In this document: positions 45,506-55,458 of the stretch, piece after piece
Position numbering within the stretch: position 1 is the first letter of the stretch
Layout of the letters: the number at the start of each line of letters is the position of its first letter
Source of the DNA: Paenibacillus oleatilyticus
GTDB taxonomy: Bacteria > Bacillota > Bacilli > Paenibacillales > NBRC-103111
Direction: 5' to 3'
DNA: 64,000 nucleotides
Assembly (NCBI RefSeq): GCF_018998565.1
Contig: NZ_JAHNZO010000011.1
Location: 124,001-188,000 of the forward strand
Notes under the pieces: model-generated
Seen by the model: only the letters and a program-made list of their open reading frames with translations
What the model was told of the DNA's origin: nothing
Database searches by the model: none
Program-made: the position numbers and the translations under genes

Positions 45506-46894
45506 ATGAAAGAAAAACAAATTTTATCGATCAAAGAGCTGAATCGATACATTAAAATGCTGCTTGAGGGCACGGACCGGCTGCAGGACGTTTGGGTGCG
45601 GGGTGAAATTTCGAATTTTACCCATCATTCCAGCGGACATATGTATTTTACGTTAAAAGATGCGGACAGCCGGTTAAAAAGTATTATGTTCGCCTCCTAC
45701 AACCAGCGGCTTCCGTTCATTCCCCGAGAAGGGACGAAGGTGATCGCCTGCGGGAACATCTCGGTGTACGAACGGGACGGACAGTATCAATTCTATGTCA
45801 CGCAAATGCAGCCGGATGGCATCGGGAGCTTGTATCTGGCATTCGAGCAGCTGAAGAAAAAGCTGGAATCCGAAGGCCTGTTCGCTCCGGCGAGAAAGAA
45901 GCCGATTCCGCGCTTCCCGCGCGCGATCGGGGTTATTACGTCGCCGACGGGCGCAGCGGTTCGCGATATTATTATCACGCTGCAGCGCCGTCATCCGACC
46001 GTGCCCATCCTGCTGTATCCGGCGCTTGTGCAGGGGAAGCAGGCGGCTCCTTCGATCGTGAGGGCGATCGAGGAAATGAACGCGAGAAACGAAGTCGACG
46101 TGCTCATCGTCGGCCGCGGCGGCGGATCGCTTGAGGAGCTGTGGGCCTTCAACGAAGAGGCGGTGGCCCGGGCGATCTTCGCTTCGAACCTGCCGATCAT
46201 TTCGGCCGTCGGCCACGAAACGGATTTCACGATCGCGGATTTCGTCGCCGATCTGCGCGCGCCGACTCCAACGGCGGCCGCCGAGCTGGCCGTTCCGCAT
46301 CATCAGGAGCTGAAGCAGCAGATCGGGTACTTGCGCCAGCAATTGTACGGCGGATTGACCCAGCAACTGGAGCGCAGCAAAGAGCGACTGAAGCGGCTCC
46401 AGAGGTCGCCATACTTGACGAATCCCCGCAGGCAGCTGCTTTTGCAGCCGGCGGAACGTCTCGACCGCATGCGCGAGCAGCTCGGCTACAAGATGCGCAG
46501 CCGCCTGACGAAAAGTCACGAGCGGCTGATGAAGGCCGACCGGCAGCTCGCTTCGTTTAATCCGAAGGAGCAGGTCGTTTACTCCCGGAAGCGGCTGGAC
46601 TCGTCCGCCCGTTTGCTTCGTCAGACGATGCAGGCGGTGCTGAGGCGCAAGCAGCAGGAGCTCGTATCGTCCATGCGCCAGCTGGATGCGCTCAGCCCGC
46701 TCAAGATCATGCAGCGGGGGTACGGCCTCGTATACGACGAGAAAGAGAAACAGCTCGTGAAATCGATTCAGCAGGTGCAAATTGGGGATGTTTTGAAGCT
46801 GCGCCTGATGGACGGACGGATCGATTGTCATGTTTGGTCTATGGAGGAGAAGACGGAGGAGAAAAGCGATGTCAAATCAGGAAGCGACGCCTAG
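45506..46894 (+). CDS. xseA: Exodeoxyribonuclease VII large subunit
   Basis: 462 residues. An N-terminal OB-fold (VWVRGEISNFTHHSSGHMYF) is followed by the catalytic domain (IGVITSPTGAAVRDIIITLQ, VDVLIVGRGGGSLEELWAFN, ISAVGHETDFTIADFVADLR). A long coiled coil (about 275-400) binds XseB subunits. It digests single-stranded DNA from both ends. The last 26 bp overlap xseB. Confidence 0.95.
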   Translation: MKEKQILSIKELNRYIKMLLEGTDRLQDVWVRGEISNFTHHSSGHMYFTLKDADSRLKSIMFASYNQRLPFIPREGTKVIACGNISVYERDGQYQFYVTQMQPDGIGSLYLAFEQLKKKLESEGLFAPARKKPIPRFPRAIGVITSPTGAAVRDIIITLQRRHPTVPILLYPALVQGKQAAPSIVRAIEEMNARNEVDVLIVGRGGGSLEELWAFNEEAVARAIFASNLPIISAVGHETDFTIADFVADLRAPTPTAAAELAVPHHQELKQQIGYLRQQLYGGLTQQLERSKERLKRLQRSPYLTNPRRQLLLQPAERLDRMREQLGYKMRSRLTKSHERLMKADRQLASFNPKEQVVYSRKRLDSSARLLRQTMQAVLRRKQQELVSSMRQLDALSPLKIMQRGYGLVYDEKEKQLVKSIQQVQIGDVLKLRLMDGRIDCHVWSMEEKTEEKSDVKSGSDA

Positions 46895-47126
46895 CTTCGA
46901 GCAGGCGATGGACCAGCTTGAGCGCATTGTGGCACAGCTCGAAAGCGGCGATATTCCTCTGGAGAAGGCGATAGAGCTGTTTCAAGAGGGCATGAAGCTG
47001 TCTCAATTGTGCGGGCAGAAGCTGGAGCAGGTGGAACGCAAAATCGAAATTTTGCTGGAAGAAGAAGGCGGTCTGGCGAAAAAGCCGTTTCAACCGCAGG
47101 AAACCGATAAAGGGGACAACCGATGA
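46869..47126 (+). CDS. xseB: Exodeoxyribonuclease VII small subunit
   Basis: 85 residues, helical: FEQAMDQLERIVAQLESGDI and PLEKAIELFQEGMKLSQLC are diagnostic. The ATG at 46869 lies inside the end of xseA with GAGGAG upstream, giving translational coupling. Its stop overlaps the ispA start (ATGA). Confidence 0.94.
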   Translation: MSNQEATPSFEQAMDQLERIVAQLESGDIPLEKAIELFQEGMKLSQLCGQKLEQVERKIEILLEEEGGLAKKPFQPQETDKGDNR

Positions 47127-48028
47127 ACGAGTCATCCGGCATCCGAGAATACATTCGAGATATGGCTTCGCTCATAGAGCGGGAGCTGCAGCAGTCGATT
47201 CCGTCGTCGTGGGCGATTCCCGTCCCGCTTCGCGAATCGATGATGTACTCCTTGATGGCCGGCGGCAAGCGGCTGCGGCCGATTCTGGTGCTGGCAGCGG
47301 CCGAATCGCTGGGCGGCAGCCCGGAAGCGGCCGTTCCCGCAGCGTTGGCTGTGGAGATGATCCACACGTATTCGCTTATTCATGACGATCTTCCCGCCAT
47401 GGACAACGACGATTTTCGGCGGGGCAAACCGACGAATCATAAAGTTTACGGCGAAGCGATGGCGATTCTGGCCGGCGACGCCTTGCTGACCCATGCGTTC
47501 TATTCGGTCGTTCAATCCGCAAAGAAACATAACATTCCGGCCGACCGCGTGATCGACATCGTCGAAGAGCTGGCCCGGCTGTCCGGAGCCCCTGGCATGG
47601 TTGGCGGTCAAGCGGCGGACATGCTTGGGGAACAGGGAGTCACGAAGCTGGAAGAGCTGGAGTATATCCATCTGCACAAGACGAGCGACTTGATCGTCTT
47701 TTCCTTGAAAGCCGGCGGCCGGATCGCAGGGGGAACGGAAGCCCAGCTTGCCGCTTTGGAGCGGTTCGGCACGTGCATCGGGCTGGCGTTTCAAATCCAG
47801 GACGACGTACTCGATCTGATCGGGGACGAAAGCAAGCTCGGCAAGCCCGTCCAGAGCGACGTCAAGCAGCAGAAAGTAACGTACCCTTATTTTATCGGGA
47901 TTGAAGCGTCGATTACGAAGGTCGGGGAGCTGACGAGCGAAGCGAAGCAGGCAATTTTGGCGGCGGATTTCCCGCGCCCGGAGCGGCTGCTGGAGCTTGC
48001 GGATTATTTAATGAAGCGCGACCATTAG
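47123..48028 (+). CDS. ispA: Farnesyl diphosphate synthase
   Basis: 301 residues of the trans-prenyltransferase family. The first Asp-rich motif is in LIHDDLPAMDNDDFRRGKPT, the second in FQIQDDVLDLIGDESKLGKP, and MAGGKRLRPILVLAAAESLG lies before them. It condenses IPP with DMAPP and GPP to give FPP for undecaprenol, quinone and carotenoid precursors. It is next to dxs, which starts the same pathway. Confidence 0.94.
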   Translation: MNESSGIREYIRDMASLIERELQQSIPSSWAIPVPLRESMMYSLMAGGKRLRPILVLAAAESLGGSPEAAVPAALAVEMIHTYSLIHDDLPAMDNDDFRRGKPTNHKVYGEAMAILAGDALLTHAFYSVVQSAKKHNIPADRVIDIVEELARLSGAPGMVGGQAADMLGEQGVTKLEELEYIHLHKTSDLIVFSLKAGGRIAGGTEAQLAALERFGTCIGLAFQIQDDVLDLIGDESKLGKPVQSDVKQQKVTYPYFIGIEASITKVGELTSEAKQAILAADFPRPERLLELADYLMKRDH

Positions 48029-48081
48029 CGCTTGGTCCGGTTCAGCCGCCCTTCATGCGGCTGCTTTCGCACCGGTCCCGT

Positions 48082-48110
48082 TTGAGCGCGTGACGGTCCT
48101 GTGCTATAAT
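48082..48110 (+). promoter_or_regulatory. Sigma-A promoter of dxs
   Basis: TTGAGC (48082-48087), a 17-bp spacer and TATAAT (48105-48110), with an extended TGN before the -10. The likely start codon (GTG 48220) gives a leader of about 100 bases. Confidence 0.75.
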
Positions 48111-48219
48111 GGCATCGTATTCAACACATTACATAGCCTATGCAATGAAGCAGATCGTTACCGACTCTTACCTGCCATTCGTTAGGCATACTCCAACTAT
48201 GGAAAGCGAGGGAACAAGC

Positions 48220-50106
48220 GTGCTGCTCGATCACATTCATCAGCCTGAGGACTTGAAACGTCTGACTGTGGAACAGCTGGAGCAATTGGCTGCGGAAACG
48301 AGACATTTTCTTGTCGAGAAGCTTTCGGTCACCGGCGGTCACCTCGCGCCCAACCTTGGCGTTGTCGAGTTAACGATTGCTATGCACTATTTGTTCGACA
48401 GTCCGAAGGATAAATTTATTTTCGATGTCGGTCACCAGTCGTATGTTCACAAGATTCTGACCGGTCGAAAAGACAAGTTCGATACATTGCGCAAATATAA
48501 AGGCCTGTGCGGCTTCGTGAAACGTTCCGAAAGCGAGCATGACGTCTGGGAGGCCGGCCACAGCAGCACTTCGCTGTCCGCAGCGATGGGGATGGCTGTC
48601 GCCCGCGATTTGAAGGGCGAGAAGAACCGGATCGTTGCCATGATCGGCGACGGAGCGCTTACCGGCGGTATGGCTCTGGAGGCTCTGAACCATATCGGCC
48701 ACGAGAAGCGGAAGCTGATGGTCATTCTGAACGATAACGAAATGTCCATCGCCCCCAACGTCGGAGCGCTCAGCCACTATTTGGCGCGCATTCGTTCGGA
48801 CCGGCACTATGTGAAGGCAAAGGAAGAATTCGAGCACCTGATCAAAAAGATTCCGGCCATCGGCGGCACGTTGGCGAAGACGGCGGAACGGGTGAAGGAT
48901 TCGTTCAAATATTTGGTTGTCCCCGGCGTCTGGTTCGAAGAGCTCGGCCTTACGTATCTGGGGCCTGTGGACGGCCACAACTTGCCGCTGCTGCTTGAAA
49001 CGATGAAGCAAGCGGATAAAGTAAACGGGCCTGTCCTTGTGCATGTGATCACAACCAAAGGCAAGGGCTATTCGCCGGCCGAGGCGGATTCCCACACATG
49101 GCACGGTATCAGCCCGTACAAAATCGAATCCGGCCAAGTCTTGAAGACGGTCGGCCCTCCGATGTATACGGAAGTATTCGGAAGCACGCTGATTGAGCTG
49201 GCGAAGCAGGACGAGCGCATTGTGGCGATTACCCCGGCAATGCCCGGCGGTTCGGGTCTGCTCGGCTTTGCCAAGGAATTTCCCGGCCGGATGTTCGATG
49301 TAGGGATTGCGGAGCAGCATGCCGCTACGTTTTCCGCCGGTCTGGCCGAGGAAGGGTTGAAGCCGGTGTTCGCCGTTTACTCGACCTTCCTGCAGCGAGC
49401 TTACGACCAGGTCGTACACGATATTTGCCGCGCCAACCTGAACGTTGTGTTCGCCATCGACCGTGCGGGCTTTGTCGGTCCCGACGGCGAGACGCATCAA
49501 GGGGTATACGATATGGCGTACTTGCGCAGCATCCCGAATATGGTGCTGATGATGCCGAAGGACGAGAACGAGCTGCGGCATATGATGAAGACGGCTTTCG
49601 AGTATAACGAAGGCCCGATTGCTTACCGCTATCCGAGGGAAAGCGGACTTGGGGTGCCGATGGACGAGACGCTCCAGCCGATTTCGATCGGCACTTGGGA
49701 AGTGCTTCGTCCGGGAAGCGATGCGGCGATTCTGGCCGTTGGTCCGATGATTCCGCTTGCTCTGGAAGCGGCTGAGGCGATGAGCAAGGAAGGCGTGCAA
49801 GTTCGCGTCATCAACGCGCGGTTTATCAAGCCGATGGACGAGGCGATGCTTCTCCAGTTGGCGAAAGAAGACATCCCGATCCTGACTCTGGAGGAAGGGG
49901 CGGAGCTCGGTGGGTTCGGCAGCGGCGTGCTGGAGCATTACTCGCAGCACAATGTATACGGCCTGCGAATCAAAATCATCGGCGTGCCGGATTATTTCGT
50001 CGAGCACGGCTCCGTCAAGGAACAGCGTAAAGAGGTCGGATTCACAGCCGAGCGGCTCGTATCGGAACTGCAGGCGCTCGTTCCACGGAGACGGCAGCGG
50101 GCCTAA
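48220..50106 (+). CDS. dxs: 1-deoxy-D-xylulose-5-phosphate synthase
   Basis: 628 residues. The thiamine-diphosphate motif is [20 protein letters not shown] with [15 protein letters not shown], and [20 protein letters not shown] carries the catalytic glutamate region. It makes DXP from pyruvate and glyceraldehyde-3-phosphate. The GTG at 48220 gives the normal N-terminus ([20 protein letters not shown]) and has GAGGGA upstream; the open frame reaches back to 48109, which overlaps the promoter -10, so the longer form is unlikely. Confidence 0.93.
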   Translation: MLLDHIHQPEDLKRLTVEQLEQLAAETRHFLVEKLSVTGGHLAPNLGVVELTIAMHYLFDSPKDKFIFDVGHQSYVHKILTGRKDKFDTLRKYKGLCGFVKRSESEHDVWEAGHSSTSLSAAMGMAVARDLKGEKNRIVAMIGDGALTGGMALEALNHIGHEKRKLMVILNDNEMSIAPNVGALSHYLARIRSDRHYVKAKEEFEHLIKKIPAIGGTLAKTAERVKDSFKYLVVPGVWFEELGLTYLGPVDGHNLPLLLETMKQADKVNGPVLVHVITTKGKGYSPAEADSHTWHGISPYKIESGQVLKTVGPPMYTEVFGSTLIELAKQDERIVAITPAMPGGSGLLGFAKEFPGRMFDVGIAEQHAATFSAGLAEEGLKPVFAVYSTFLQRAYDQVVHDICRANLNVVFAIDRAGFVGPDGETHQGVYDMAYLRSIPNMVLMMPKDENELRHMMKTAFEYNEGPIAYRYPRESGLGVPMDETLQPISIGTWEVLRPGSDAAILAVGPMIPLALEAAEAMSKEGVQVRVINARFIKPMDEAMLLQLAKEDIPILTLEEGAELGGFGSGVLEHYSQHNVYGLRIKIIGVPDYFVEHGSVKEQRKEVGFTAERLVSELQALVPRRRQRA

Positions 50107-50128
50107 CAATAGGAAGTAGGAGCAATTC

Positions 50129-50965
50129 ATGGCTGCGGACAAAGTGGAAAAAGAACGACTCGATGTCCTGCTCGTCGAGCAGGGTTATTATGAAACAAGA
50201 GAAAAGGCCAAGGCGGCCATCATGGCCGGATTGGTGCTGGTTGACGACGTTCCGGTCGACAAGGCCGGGATGAAGATTGCCCGAACATCCAAGCTGATCG
50301 TCAAGGGTGCGGTGCATCCTTACGTCAGCCGCGGCGGGCTGAAGCTGGAGAAGGCGCTCAACGTGTTCGGCATCGACCTGCAAGGCGTCACGATGCTGGA
50401 CATCGGCGCTTCGACCGGCGGATTTACCGATTGCGCGCTGCAGAACGGGGCGGTTCACGTCTATGCGGTTGATGTCGGCTATAATCAGCTGGATTGGTCA
50501 CTGCGCAAGGACCCCAGGGTCAGCGTCATGGAGCGGACCAATTTCCGCTACATGCAGCCGGGCGACTTGCAGGGACCCGAGCCGGCATTTGCCTCGATCG
50601 ACGTGTCCTTCATTTCCTTAAAGCTCATTTTACCGCCTCTGAAGCAACTGCTTGCGCCGCAAGGCCAAGTCGTTGCCTTAATTAAGCCGCAATTCGAAGC
50701 GGGCCGGGAGAAGGTCGGCAAATCCGGCGTCGTGCGAGATCCCCGGGTCCATCAAGAGGTGTTAGAAGACATCCTCCGATTTGCTCAGGATATCGGTTAT
50801 GCCATTCGGGGATTGACTTATTCTCCGATCAAGGGCGGCGAGGGCAACATTGAATTTTTAGTACATCTTCTCCATACGGACGAGCCCGGGTTGTCCGGTC
50901 CCGAACTGGACCAGTTGATCCGAGAGGTCACCCAAGAGTCGCAAAGCATGCAGAGCTCATCTTGA
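50129..50965 (+). CDS. tlyA: TlyA-family 23S/16S rRNA 2'-O-methyltransferase, YqxC-like
   Basis: 278 residues. An S4 RNA-binding domain (RLDVLLVEQGYYETREKAKA) is followed by a Rossmann methyltransferase with the SAM site MLDIGASTGGFTDCALQNGA and the FtsJ-like catalytic K-D-K pattern (VDVGYNQLDW, ALIKPQFEAGREKVGKSGVV). TlyA proteins modify rRNA; some act as haemolysins, but that is not expected here. The order dxs-tlyA-argR-recN is conserved in bacilli. Confidence 0.92.
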   Translation: MAADKVEKERLDVLLVEQGYYETREKAKAAIMAGLVLVDDVPVDKAGMKIARTSKLIVKGAVHPYVSRGGLKLEKALNVFGIDLQGVTMLDIGASTGGFTDCALQNGAVHVYAVDVGYNQLDWSLRKDPRVSVMERTNFRYMQPGDLQGPEPAFASIDVSFISLKLILPPLKQLLAPQGQVVALIKPQFEAGREKVGKSGVVRDPRVHQEVLEDILRFAQDIGYAIRGLTYSPIKGGEGNIEFLVHLLHTDEPGLSGPELDQLIREVTQESQSMQSSS

Positions 50966-50980
50966 CGGATGAGTTTTTTT
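50956..50980 (+). terminator. Terminator after tlyA
   Basis: CTCATC (50956-50961) pairs with GATGAG (50968-50973), then seven T residues. The tlyA stop codon lies in the loop. Confidence 0.8.
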
Positions 50981-51035
50981 GCCTTTACACAGGAATTTGG
51001 ATACGGTTTCTCGAATATTCCTTCGAGGTGATTTC

Positions 51036-51518
51036 ATGCAAAGCGGGGACGGCTTGATCGTGTTTTTGGTGGCGCTGGCACTGGGGGCATGGGTGTATTT
51101 TTACGCCCGGAGCAAGCTGAAGGAAGCCGTAGAGGACGAGCCTCCGCTCGAATTTCTCGCCGACGCGGAGGTGCCGGAGGATGAAGCGACGGAGCTTCTC
51201 GAGGCGCGCGGCTACTCGGTCCTTAGCGGGAAGAAACGCATTCCCGTACACATCAAAGTCAACCGCAGCGAAACGCTTCAAAGCCGGCTGTTCGTCGATT
51301 ACACCGCGGAGAAAAACGGCCGGTATTTCATCGTCAAGACAGCAAAAGAGCGTAAACCGATGGAGAGGACCGGAAGCGGCGTCCGCGACCATCTGCTCGT
51401 GTATCAACTGCTATATCCGAAAACGGCAGGAGTATTATACGTAAATGTGCCTGAACAAACGGTGGACTGCTATGTGTTCGAGCTGCAAGCCGAAGAAGAC
51501 GATACCGAGACCCCATAA
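51036..51518 (+). CDS. Membrane-anchored hypothetical protein
   Basis: 160 residues: one N-terminal helix ([20 protein letters not shown]), an acidic linker, and a soluble domain (about 60-150; [40 protein letters not shown]) resembling a restriction-endonuclease-like core without an obvious active site. The ATG at 51036 follows GAGGTG. It lies between tlyA and argR and is probably co-transcribed with argR (14-bp gap). Confidence 0.65.
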   Translation: MQSGDGLIVFLVALALGAWVYFYARSKLKEAVEDEPPLEFLADAEVPEDEATELLEARGYSVLSGKKRIPVHIKVNRSETLQSRLFVDYTAEKNGRYFIVKTAKERKPMERTGSGVRDHLLVYQLLYPKTAGVLYVNVPEQTVDCYVFELQAEEDDTETP

Positions 51519-51532
51519 CCAGGGAGGATGCC

Positions 51533-51982
51533 ATGAAAGGCCAACGACATGTTAGAATACGCGAAATTATTACCAACAACGAAATCGAAACGCAGGACGA
51601 ACTCGTCGAGCAGCTTCGTAAAGCGGGCTTTCATGTGACGCAGGCGACCATTTCCAGAGATATTAAGGAAATGCATCTGATCAAAGTGCCGCTGGACGAC
51701 GGAAGGTACAAATATTCCATGCCGGCCGATCAGCGGTACAATCCGCTGCAGCGCTTGAGGCGGGCACTCAACGATCATTTTGTGCATATTGACCATACGG
51801 AAAATCTCGTCGTGCTCAAAAGCTTGCCGGGAACGGCCAATGCGATTGCGGCGCTCCTTGACAGTCTGGAATGGAATGAAATTATGGGAACGATCAGCGG
51901 GGACGACACGATTCTGATCATTTGCCGAACCAAGGATCACAGCTCGCATATCGTTAATCAAATCTTGGGAATGCTCAGTTAA
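51533..51982 (+). CDS. argR: Arginine repressor / AhrC
   Basis: 149 residues. The N-terminal winged helix ([40 protein letters not shown]) is followed by the C-terminal hexamerisation and arginine-binding domain ([35 protein letters not shown]). It represses biosynthesis and activates breakdown of arginine. GGGAGGATG precedes the ATG, and recN follows by 19 bp. Confidence 0.95.
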   Translation: MKGQRHVRIREIITNNEIETQDELVEQLRKAGFHVTQATISRDIKEMHLIKVPLDDGRYKYSMPADQRYNPLQRLRRALNDHFVHIDHTENLVVLKSLPGTANAIAALLDSLEWNEIMGTISGDDTILIICRTKDHSSHIVNQILGMLS

Positions 51983-52001
51983 TGTCAGAGAGGTGTAGCC
52001 T

Positions 52002-53702
52002 ATGCTGCTGGAACTATCCATTCGCCATCTGGCGGTTATCGAACATGTTGAATTGCATTGCAAAACCGGATTCCATGTGTTGACGGGGGAAACGGGGGCG
52101 GGCAAATCGATCATCATCGACGCGCTCGGTCTGATTGCCGGGGGCCGCAGTTCTTCGGATCTTGTCCGCTACGGAAGCGATAAAGCGACGATCGAAGCGC
52201 TGTATCAGATTGGAAAGGATCATCCCGTTTGGAATATTTTGTCCGGCGTGGGAATAGAAGCCGACCCGGAGGAGCATCTTATTATTCGCAGAGAAATTAC
52301 GGCTCAAGGCAAAAGCACCAGCCGCGTGAACGGACAATTGGTCAATCGCGCCGTGCTTAGGGATATCGGCGATTATCTGGTCAATATTCACGGACAGCAC
52401 GAGCATCAATCGTTGTTCCGGGTGGAGGAGCATATCCGGTGGCTCGACATGTTCGGCGAGCCGCAGATTTTGCCCGCCAAGCTTGCTTATCAGGAAGCGT
52501 ACGATGTATATCAGGGAATCCGCAAGCAGCTTAAGGAGCTGCAGGAAACGAGCAAGCAAGCGCTGCAAATGATGGATTTATACCGGTTTCAGGTGGAGGA
52601 GATCCGTTCGGCCAAGCTGAAAGCGGGAGAAGACGAGGCGCTGGCCGACGAGAAACGAAAGCTGGTCAATGCGGAACGGTTGTTCCAGAACGCCTCCGAC
52701 GCTTACGATCTATTGTATGGGGGAAGCAAAGGACTGGATGCCGTCGGCCGCGCCGTCCAGAAGCTTCAGGATATCGCCGCGCTCGATCCCGCCAAGCTCC
52801 AGCCGCTGCTGGAGCAGGTGCAAGGGGCCTTCTACCAGCTGGAAGACGCGGCTTACCAAGTTCGCGATTATCGCGATGAAGTGGAGTTCAACCCTTCCAG
52901 ACTCGATTTTATCGAGCAAAGGCTGGATACGATAGCGTCGCTTCGCAGAAAATATGGAGAATCCGTTTCGGATATCCTTGCTTATGTTGAAAAGATTGAA
53001 AAGGAACTGGACCTGATCGAGAACAAGGACGAAAAGCTTCAGCAGCTGCAAAAAGAGGAAGCGGCGGCCCTGGAACAGGTCCAACGTCTGGCTTCGGTTC
53101 TAACCGAGCAGCGTACGATCGTAGCGGACAAGCTCGCGGCGGAAATCGTGGCGGAGCTCCGAGAGCTGCAGATGGAACGGACGCAATTCCGGGTTCATTT
53201 TGCCGTGAATGGGGAGAAGAAGCTGACACGCGAAGGCGCCGATCAAGTCGAGTTTCTCATTTCGGCCAATCCTGGCGAGCCAATGCGGGCGCTTAGCAAA
53301 ATCGCTTCCGGCGGGGAAATCTCCCGCGTCATGCTGGCGCTTAAATCGATTTTTGCCCGGGTGGACAGCATTCCGGTAATGGTCTTCGACGAAGTGGATA
53401 CCGGGGTAAGCGGTCGCGCCGCACAGGCGATAGCCGAGAAAATGTCCAGGCTGTCCCGGAGCTGTCAAATTTTCTCTATCACGCATCTGCCGCAGGTCGC
53501 CTGCATGGCGGATGTGCATTACCGCATTCATAAAATGACAAGTGGAGACCGCACTTATACGAATATTGACGACTTGAGTACGGAAGAACGCATTCACGAG
53601 CTGGCCCGGATGCTGGGAGGCGTCGAAGTGACCGACAAAACGCTCCAGCACGCGCAGGAAATGCTTGCGCTTGCCGATAACATGAAAGCGAAAATGAGCT
53701 AG
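52002..53702 (+). CDS. recN: DNA repair protein RecN
   Basis: 566 residues, SMC-like ATPase: Walker A in VLTGETGAGKSIIIDALGLI, YLVNIHGQHEHQSLFRVEEH, long coiled-coil arms (about 165-385), the signature ALSKIASGGEISRVMLALKS, and Walker B in VMVFDEVDTGVSGRAAQAI. It acts early in double-strand break repair. GAGAGGTG precedes the ATG. Confidence 0.95.
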   Translation: MLLELSIRHLAVIEHVELHCKTGFHVLTGETGAGKSIIIDALGLIAGGRSSSDLVRYGSDKATIEALYQIGKDHPVWNILSGVGIEADPEEHLIIRREITAQGKSTSRVNGQLVNRAVLRDIGDYLVNIHGQHEHQSLFRVEEHIRWLDMFGEPQILPAKLAYQEAYDVYQGIRKQLKELQETSKQALQMMDLYRFQVEEIRSAKLKAGEDEALADEKRKLVNAERLFQNASDAYDLLYGGSKGLDAVGRAVQKLQDIAALDPAKLQPLLEQVQGAFYQLEDAAYQVRDYRDEVEFNPSRLDFIEQRLDTIASLRRKYGESVSDILAYVEKIEKELDLIENKDEKLQQLQKEEAAALEQVQRLASVLTEQRTIVADKLAAEIVAELRELQMERTQFRVHFAVNGEKKLTREGADQVEFLISANPGEPMRALSKIASGGEISRVMLALKSIFARVDSIPVMVFDEVDTGVSGRAAQAIAEKMSRLSRSCQIFSITHLPQVACMADVHYRIHKMTSGDRTYTNIDDLSTEERIHELARMLGGVEVTDKTLQHAQEMLALADNMKAKMS

Positions 53703-53833
53703 CCAAGGGAGCATTTTGGAGTTATAAAAGAAAAGGGCGGGGGTTACCTTAAAGGTACACAAACGGCGGTGCAGCCAGCTTTGAAGCCGGAAGTCGCAAG
53801 CCGCGTGCCGCTAAGCAAAGGAAGCAAGGGAGC

Positions 53834-55180
53834 GTGAGCGAATTGGGTTCCAACCATAGAAAAAGATTGATTGGATTACTGCTCGTCCTCTTCGTTTGTT
53901 TGGGTAGCCTCACCACCCCTTTCCGCAGTTTTGCCTCATTCCCCGAGGAGCTCCGGCTTTTTACCGGACAGCAAACCCAGTTAAAGCTAGCGATGCCGGT
54001 CAGCGCGCAAGTGACGGTCAACCATCCGGAAGTGCTCAAGGTCAACGGCTCGGCAAGGCACTCATTCCAAGTGGATCTTCATCATCCTATTGCACTTGAA
54101 TCTTATCAAGCCGGACAAGCTGAAATGAAGCTGAAGCTATTCGGTAAAATTCCTTTCAAGACGGTGAAAGTCAATGTCGTCCCTGATTTAAAAGTGATTC
54201 CCGGCGGCCAGACGATCGGTGTGAAGCTGAAATCCGCCGGAATTATGATCGTGGGGCATCATTTGGTGGCGATCGCGGATGACCGCAAAACGTCTCCGGG
54301 TGAAGAAGCCAAAGTACAGCTCGGCGATCTCATCGTCAAAATGAACGGGAAAACCATAAGCGACGTAAGCCGGGTAGCGGATCTGGTCAAAGCGGCGGGA
54401 GAGGACAAAAAGCCGATTATGCTGACGATCCGTCGCGGAAACGAAACGCTCGACATTCCGATCACTCCTGCGTACGATATCGTGGACAAGGCGTACAGGC
54501 TCGGACTGTATATTCGCGATTCGGCCGCCGGGGTCGGAACGCTGACCTTCTATGCCCCGGATCAACGCGTATACGGGGCGCTAGGCCACGTTATTACCGA
54601 TATGGATACCCAAGTGCCGATTATGGTAGGCAACGGGGAGATCGTGCATTCGAACGTCACTTCGATATCGAAAAGCCAGAACGGCGAGCCCGGGGAAAAG
54701 CGCGCCCAGTTCTCCAAAGAAAGCAGAGCCATTGGCAATATCGAGAAAAATACGCAGTTCGGCATTTTCGGCAAAATGTTTGATACGCCGGGGCATAGCT
54801 ACAGCGACAAGGCACTGCCTGTAGCCTTTGCCGAAGAGGTGAAGGAAGGTCCTGCGCAGATTTATACGGTGGTCAACGGTCAGAAGGTCGAAAAATTCGA
54901 TATCGAGGTCGTTCATGTGGCGAAGCAGGAGTATCCGGCTACCAAAGGGATGGTAATCAAAATTACCGACTCCCGCCTGTTGGACAAGACCGGAGGCATC
55001 GTGCAAGGCATGAGCGGAAGCCCGATTATTCAGAACGGAAAAGTGATCGGAGCAGTGACCCACGTCTTCGTCAATGACCCGACAAGCGGCTACGGATGCT
55101 TTATCGAATGGATGCTGCAGGATGCAGGCATTATGCTTCGTCCCTCCAATACGGAAACAACGGAACTGAAGGCCAGTTAA
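53834..55180 (+). CDS. spoIVB: Sporulation serine protease SpoIVB
   Basis: 448 residues. An N-terminal membrane helix (RLIGLLLVLFVCLGSL) is followed by a PDZ domain (about 140-215; EEAKVQLGDLIVKMNGKTIS) and an S55 peptidase domain. The catalytic His is about residue 252 in VYGALGHVITDMD, the Ser about 394 in GMSGSPIIQNGKVIGAVTH. It is made in the forespore and signals to SpoIVFA to release pro-sigma-K processing. GTG start after AAGGGAG. No clear sigma-G promoter was seen upstream. Confidence 0.93.
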   Translation: MSELGSNHRKRLIGLLLVLFVCLGSLTTPFRSFASFPEELRLFTGQQTQLKLAMPVSAQVTVNHPEVLKVNGSARHSFQVDLHHPIALESYQAGQAEMKLKLFGKIPFKTVKVNVVPDLKVIPGGQTIGVKLKSAGIMIVGHHLVAIADDRKTSPGEEAKVQLGDLIVKMNGKTISDVSRVADLVKAAGEDKKPIMLTIRRGNETLDIPITPAYDIVDKAYRLGLYIRDSAAGVGTLTFYAPDQRVYGALGHVITDMDTQVPIMVGNGEIVHSNVTSISKSQNGEPGEKRAQFSKESRAIGNIEKNTQFGIFGKMFDTPGHSYSDKALPVAFAEEVKEGPAQIYTVVNGQKVEKFDIEVVHVAKQEYPATKGMVIKITDSRLLDKTGGIVQGMSGSPIIQNGKVIGAVTHVFVNDPTSGYGCFIEWMLQDAGIMLRPSNTETTELKAS

Positions 55181-55197
55181 TGGTCTTCGGTTTTTTT
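55168..55197 (+). terminator. spoIVB terminator
   Basis: GAAGGCCA (55168-55175) pairs with TGGTCTTC (55181-55188, one G-T pair), then seven T residues. Confidence 0.8.
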
Positions 55198-55291
55198 GTG
55201 CGAATTACGTTAAATCTTTGCTCTGTTTCGAATTGTTTATGAACGGAGTGAGGCTATTCGTGGATACGTTTTGTAACATCAGATCACTCTT

Positions 55292-55399
55292 TGTCGAATG
55301 ATGTATAATGTTGAAGTAAATTATTAATTATAAAATAAAAATCAAAAAAAATCCAGAAAAATAATATTCGACAGAAGGAATTTTAAAGTGCATGTCGAA
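55292..55399 (+). promoter_or_regulatory. spo0A control region: three 0A boxes and sigma-A/sigma-H promoters
   Basis: Three perfect TGTCGAA boxes: 55292-55298 (plus), 55367-55373 (minus) and 55393-55399 (plus). The first lies just before a TATAAT (55304-55309), in place to repress a vegetative promoter. The third overlaps the -10 of a sigma-H-like promoter, AGGAATT (55376-55382), 11 bp, then GTCGAA (55394-55399 region). This repeats the two-promoter, self-regulated layout known for B. subtilis spo0A. The remaining bases between spoIVB and spo0A are very AT-rich. Confidence 0.75.
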
Positions 55400-55458
55400 A
55401 TTGTATAACAGGTAAATAATGCTAAAGCGATTGCCGCAAATGAAGGAGGCGCTTACCG

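Noticed and set aside
48109..48219. N-terminal extension of Dxs by 37 residues
   Set aside because: The extension begins inside the -10 box, has no ribosome site and is not part of the Dxs family.
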